Below are positions 7,342-8,588 of a stretch of 8,588 bases of DNA, piece after piece. Origin of the DNA: Melioribacteraceae bacterium (GTDB lineage Bacteria > Bacteroidota > Ignavibacteria > Ignavibacteriales > Melioribacteraceae). The stretch is from assembly GCA_015486905.1 (NCBI GenBank), contig WFQV01000076.1:1-8588 (forward strand). The letters are read 5' to 3'. Positions within the stretch are counted from its first letter, which is position 1; each line of letters begins with the position of its first letter. Under the pieces are notes generated by a model. That model was not told where the DNA came from. It was given only the letters and a program-made list of their open reading frames with translations, and ran no database searches. Both the position numbers and the translations under genes were made by a program.

Positions 7342-7551
7342 TTAGTCTAAGGGGTCGTATCCGCCTTTATTGAACGGATTGCATCTCAACACCCGCCAAG
7401 CAGCCTTGGCGCCTCCTTTGACCACACCGTATTTTTGAAGAGCTTGTACCGAATATTCGGAGCAAGTGGGGTAAAAACGGCAGGAGGGAGGCGTATAAGG
7501 CGAAATGAATTTTTGGTAAAATTTAATTAAATAAATAAATAAATACTTCAT
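7342..7551 (-). CDS. yidD: Membrane protein insertion efficiency factor YidD
   Basis: A 69-residue YidD (DUF37 family) protein, which aids YidC-dependent insertion at the inner-membrane face. The hallmark CRFYPTCSEY (24-33) and RCNPFNKGGYDPLD (56-69) blocks are complete, with the conserved cysteines at 24, 30 and 57. The N terminus (KYLFIYLIKFYQKFISP) is the usual amphipathic membrane-binding helix. The ATG at 7551 overlaps the rnpA stop as ATGA, so translation is probably coupled, and yidC follows after 15 bp. Length is at the short end of the family but no motif is missing. Codons 3-8 are built from four AAAT repeats on the plus strand. Confidence 0.96.
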   Translation of the reverse strand: MKYLFIYLIKFYQKFISPYTPPSCRFYPTCSEYSVQALQKYGVVKGGAKAAWRVLRCNPFNKGGYDPLD

Positions 7552-7949
7552 TTTATTTTGTCCTTTATTTTTCCTAAAAGCATCGTGACTTCGGGTTGAA
7601 CATCCCGTAAATAAATTTTCTTGAATTTTATTTTGTTCACGTTATTAGGGGAAAAAATCACAAAAACTTGAACTTTATTTTCGGTAACTTTTTCAAAGAG
7701 AGATTGTTTGTTAAGTCTGTAAGATTCACGTAACAGCCTTTTTATTCTGTTACGCCATACGGCATTACCGGCTTTTCGTGAAACTGCAAAAGCAACCTTA
7801 AGCAAAGGCTGCTTTTGATTTTCAAGCAATAAATAATTTGCTTTAAATTTTCCGCTTTCCGAAATTATTACTTTGCCTTTCGAGTAAACGGCTTCAAATT
7901 CTCTTTTCTTTTTTATTCTTTCTTTCTTTGAAATGCCGTATCTTTTCAA
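7548..7949 (-). CDS. rnpA: Ribonuclease P protein component
   Basis: The small protein subunit of RNase P, which binds the RNase P RNA and helps it process the 5' end of precursor tRNAs. At 133 residues it has normal length. The N-terminal RIKKKREFEAVYSKGK (11-26) and the RNR signature FAVSRKAGNAVWRNRIKRLL (54-73; R66, N67, R68) are intact. The start appears to be TTG at 7949: in frame, only one codon (ACT) separates it from the TAA that ends rpmH, and starting here gives the expected distance to the first motif. The gene therefore begins 3 bp after rpmH in the same reading frame, with no Shine-Dalgarno site, and probably depends on termination-reinitiation. The stop overlaps the yidD start by 4 bp. 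Confidence 0.95.
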   Translation of the reverse strand: MKRYGISKKERIKKKREFEAVYSKGKVIISESGKFKANYLLLENQKQPLLKVAFAVSRKAGNAVWRNRIKRLLRESYRLNKQSLFEKVTENKVQVFVIFSPNNVNKIKFKKIYLRDVQPEVTMLLGKIKDKIK

Positions 7950-7952
7950 AGT

Positions 7953-8099
7953 TTAAAATTCGTCGCTAACGGTTAATCTCTTTCTACCTTTAGCTCTTCT
8001 TCTCGAAAGGACTTTGCGTCCGTTCTTGTCTGCCATTCGTGCTCGAAAGCCATGCTTGTTCTTCCGCTTTCTATTGCTTGGCTGATATGTCCTTTTCAT
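7953..8099 (-). CDS. rpmH: 50S ribosomal protein L34
   Basis: Translating the minus strand from the ATG at 8099 gives a 48-residue, strongly basic protein beginning MKRTYQPSNRKRKNKHGFRA and containing MADKNGRKVLSRRRAKGRKR, which is the complete L34 pattern: start, glycine hinge and arginine-rich tail. L34 is a large-subunit protein of the ribosome. The C-terminal extension RLTVSDEF is slightly longer than the shortest family members. The TAA stop (7955-7953) lies one codon before the rnpA TTG. It is the first gene of the leftward operon, with about 490 bp of non-coding DNA upstream. No Shine-Dalgarno site is seen; the bases before ATG are GTATTGATTAG. Confidence 0.97.
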   Translation of the reverse strand: MKRTYQPSNRKRKNKHGFRARMADKNGRKVLSRRRAKGRKRLTVSDEF

Positions 8100-8110
8100 C
8101 TAATCAATAC

Positions 8111-8141
8111 CTAAATTTTTTTGCAAAGAATCGAAATTTAG
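8111..8141 (-). promoter_or_regulatory. AT hairpin in the rpmH leader
   Basis: CTAAATTT (8111-8118) and AAATTTAG (8134-8141) form a perfect 8-bp inverted repeat with a 15-base loop. In the rpmH mRNA the downstream arm ends 11 bases before the ATG, where a ribosome would load. The stem is almost all A-T, so its stability is doubtful, and chance is possible in DNA this AT-rich. Confidence 0.3.
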
Positions 8142-8193
8142 TTAATTTTAAAAGAAAGCACAAGTTGTTTTACAAACAGCAAATCAAACCACA

Positions 8194-8220
8194 GGTACAA
8201 GTTTAAAATTGGTGGCAAAA
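8194..8220 (-). promoter_or_regulatory. Shared 27-bp upstream element, copy B
   Basis: On the minus strand this reads TTTTGCCAC, CA, ATTTTAAAC, T, TGTACC and is 24/27 identical to 93-119. It ends 94 bp before the rpmH ATG. TTTG (8219-8216), 18 bases, then TACCTGTG (8197-8190) fits the Bacteroidota-type TTTG/TAnnTTTG promoter at 7 of 8 positions of the second box, better than copy A does. A promoter for the rpmH-rnpA-yidD-yidC operon is the simplest reading, but a repeat fragment is not excluded. Confidence 0.45.
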
Positions 8221-8240
8221 GAATTTTATTCCTTTTTGCC
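8214..8240. repeat. GGCAAAA/TTTTGCC inverted repeat
   Basis: GGCAAAA (8214-8220) pairs with TTTTGCC (8234-8240), and inside it GAAT (8221-8224) pairs with ATTC (8228-8231) around a TTT loop, leaving a 2-base bulge. The left arm is the first seven bases of the 27-bp element, so it may be part of an operator or a hairpin at the promoter's upstream edge. Copy A has no matching upstream arm. Confidence 0.35.
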
Positions 8241-8338
8241 GTTAAACGTTTTGTCACTATTTTTTGTTTTCTACACCCGCAGTTTGAAACTTAAGGATTG
8301 TGAGCAGAGTTTTCGGGTTGATAGGAAATAACTTGAAT

Positions 8339-8356
8339 CCCCTGCATTTTGCGGGG
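8339..8356. repeat. C/G-run hairpin upstream of rpmH
   Basis: CCCC (8339-8342) pairs with GGGG (8353-8356) and GCA (8344-8346) with TGC (8350-8352), with one bulged T and a TTT loop. An alternative pairing, CCCTG (8340-8344) with CAGGG (8366-8370), would use the same left arm. No T-run adjoins either strand, so a simple terminator is unlikely. Role unknown. Confidence 0.35.
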
Positions 8357-8435
8357 TAAACTCTTCAGGGTTCACATGTACATCTATTTTAGGAAAGAAA
8401 TAAAGGTTCTGTTTACTTAAAAAGATACTTAAAAG

Positions 8436-8452
8436 CGACCCCGAAGGGGTCG
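8436..8452. repeat. 17-nt GAA-loop hairpin, copy 1
   Basis: CGACCCCGAAGGGGTCG is a perfect 7-bp stem with a GAA loop, followed by AATG. On the minus strand the stem is followed by CTTTT, a weak terminator-like tail. A sister copy with pairing-preserving changes lies at 8487-8503. It looks like a dispersed palindromic repeat of the intergenic type. Confidence 0.6.
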
Positions 8453-8486
8453 AATGTCAGAAGAAGAAAACTGCAAAAAAACAAGA

Positions 8487-8503
8487 CGATGCCGAAGGTA
8501 TCG
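8487..8503. repeat. 17-nt GAA-loop hairpin, copy 2
   Basis: CGATGCCGAAGGTATCG has the same 7-bp stem and GAA loop as 8436-8452, starting 51 bp later. The four differences fall in two stem pairs: C-G becomes T-A, and C-G becomes G-T wobble. Both copies are followed by AA. The paired changes indicate that folding, not just sequence, is shared. Confidence 0.55.
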
Positions 8504-8548
8504 AAGTAAAGTTGGCGTAGTTAAAAGTTCTAATTTTTCAACACCCCG

Positions 8549-8588
8549 TCTCCCGACTTATCCCGACAAGTGGGGATTAGTCGGGAGA
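8549..8588. repeat. TCCCGAC long inverted repeat at the right edge
   Basis: TCTCCCGACT (8549-8558) pairs perfectly with AGTCGGGAGA (8579-8588); after one T-T mismatch, ATCCC (8560-8564) pairs with GGGAT (8573-8577), leaving an 8-base loop. The inner part contains TCCCGACAAGT, the reverse complement of ACTTGTCGGGA in the left-edge hairpin (43-52 plus neighbour), so the two edges carry related elements in inverted orientation. The element ends at the window boundary and may continue. Confidence 0.55.

Larger units (their letters stand above)
8100..8588. other. Non-coding region upstream of rpmH, rich in inverted repeats
   Basis: This stretch has frequent stops and no convincing gene. From the rpmH side it holds an AT hairpin (8111-8141), the shared 27-bp element (8194-8220), a GGCAAAA/TTTTGCC inverted repeat (8214-8240), a C/G-run hairpin (8339-8356), two 17-nt twin hairpins (8436-8452, 8487-8503) and the TCCCGAC inverted repeat at the edge. 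In many bacteria the interval upstream of rpmH borders dnaA and contains oriC. Here no exact DnaA box (TTATCCACA) is present; only TTTTCTACA (8267-8275) and TTTTCAACA (8535-8543) come close. An origin is therefore not shown by this sequence. Confidence 0.6.

Noticed and set aside
8436..8452. Rho-independent terminator for a leftward gene entering from the right
   Set aside because: The stem is good, but the tail on the minus strand is only CTTTT and no coding end is visible to its right; the sister hairpin has no T-run, so a repeat family explains both better.
8267..8543. Possible DnaA boxes TTTTCTACA (8267-8275) and TTTTCAACA (8535-8543) and hence oriC
   Set aside because: Both miss the invariant C of TTWTNCACA, are far apart, and no exact box or cluster is present. 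The gene order suggests an origin could be near, but not from this sequence alone.
8433..8588. Open frame on the plus strand, ATG at 8454, running off the right edge
   Set aside because: It is built from the twin hairpins and the TCCCGAC inverted repeat, has no family resemblance and no ribosome site. The end cannot be seen, so a partial gene is not strictly excluded.

Overview
The window is AT-rich bacterial chromosome with two tightly packed operons that converge near position 2700 and non-coding DNA at both ends. The leftward operon carries rpmH-rnpA-yidD-yidC, the conserved cluster usually found beside dnaA and the replication origin. It is followed by an outer-membrane patatin with POTRA and Omp85-barrel parts. 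An outer-membrane protein implies a Gram-negative diderm. The style of the proteins (YidC with a long Lys/Ala linker, patatin-Omp85 fusion, Bacteroidota-like crotonase) and the scarcity of Shine-Dalgarno sites suggest the Bacteroidota/Chlorobi/Ignavibacteria group. That placement is inference; no rRNA or other taxonomic marker is present.

Layout. Positions 1-228 are a leader with a TCCCGAC hairpin, a pyrimidine-rich tract and a 27-bp element. Positions 229-2702 (+) hold four genes joined by 4-bp overlaps or a 4-bp gap: a HAD phosphatase, a crotonase-fold enzyme, a small PD-(D/E)XK nuclease-like protein and a helical TPR-like protein. Positions 8099-2699 (-) hold rpmH, rnpA (TTG start), yidD, yidC and the patatin-barrel protein. 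The two operons meet at a single TTAA that supplies both stop codons. Positions 8100-8588 have no convincing gene but are rich in inverted repeats.

Functionally, the minus operon joins ribosome protein L34, the RNase P protein, and the YidD/YidC membrane-insertion pair to an outer-membrane protein. The plus operon looks like a mixed metabolic and housekeeping set with no obvious shared pathway.

No CRISPR array, transposase, prophage gene, tRNA or rRNA was seen. The least expected signals are a 27-bp element (24 of 27 identical) placed about 100 bp upstream of both operons in the same orientation, a pair of 17-nt hairpins whose differences preserve pairing, inverted TCCCGAC hairpins near both window edges, and an uncharacterised nuclease-like gene inside the plus operon.
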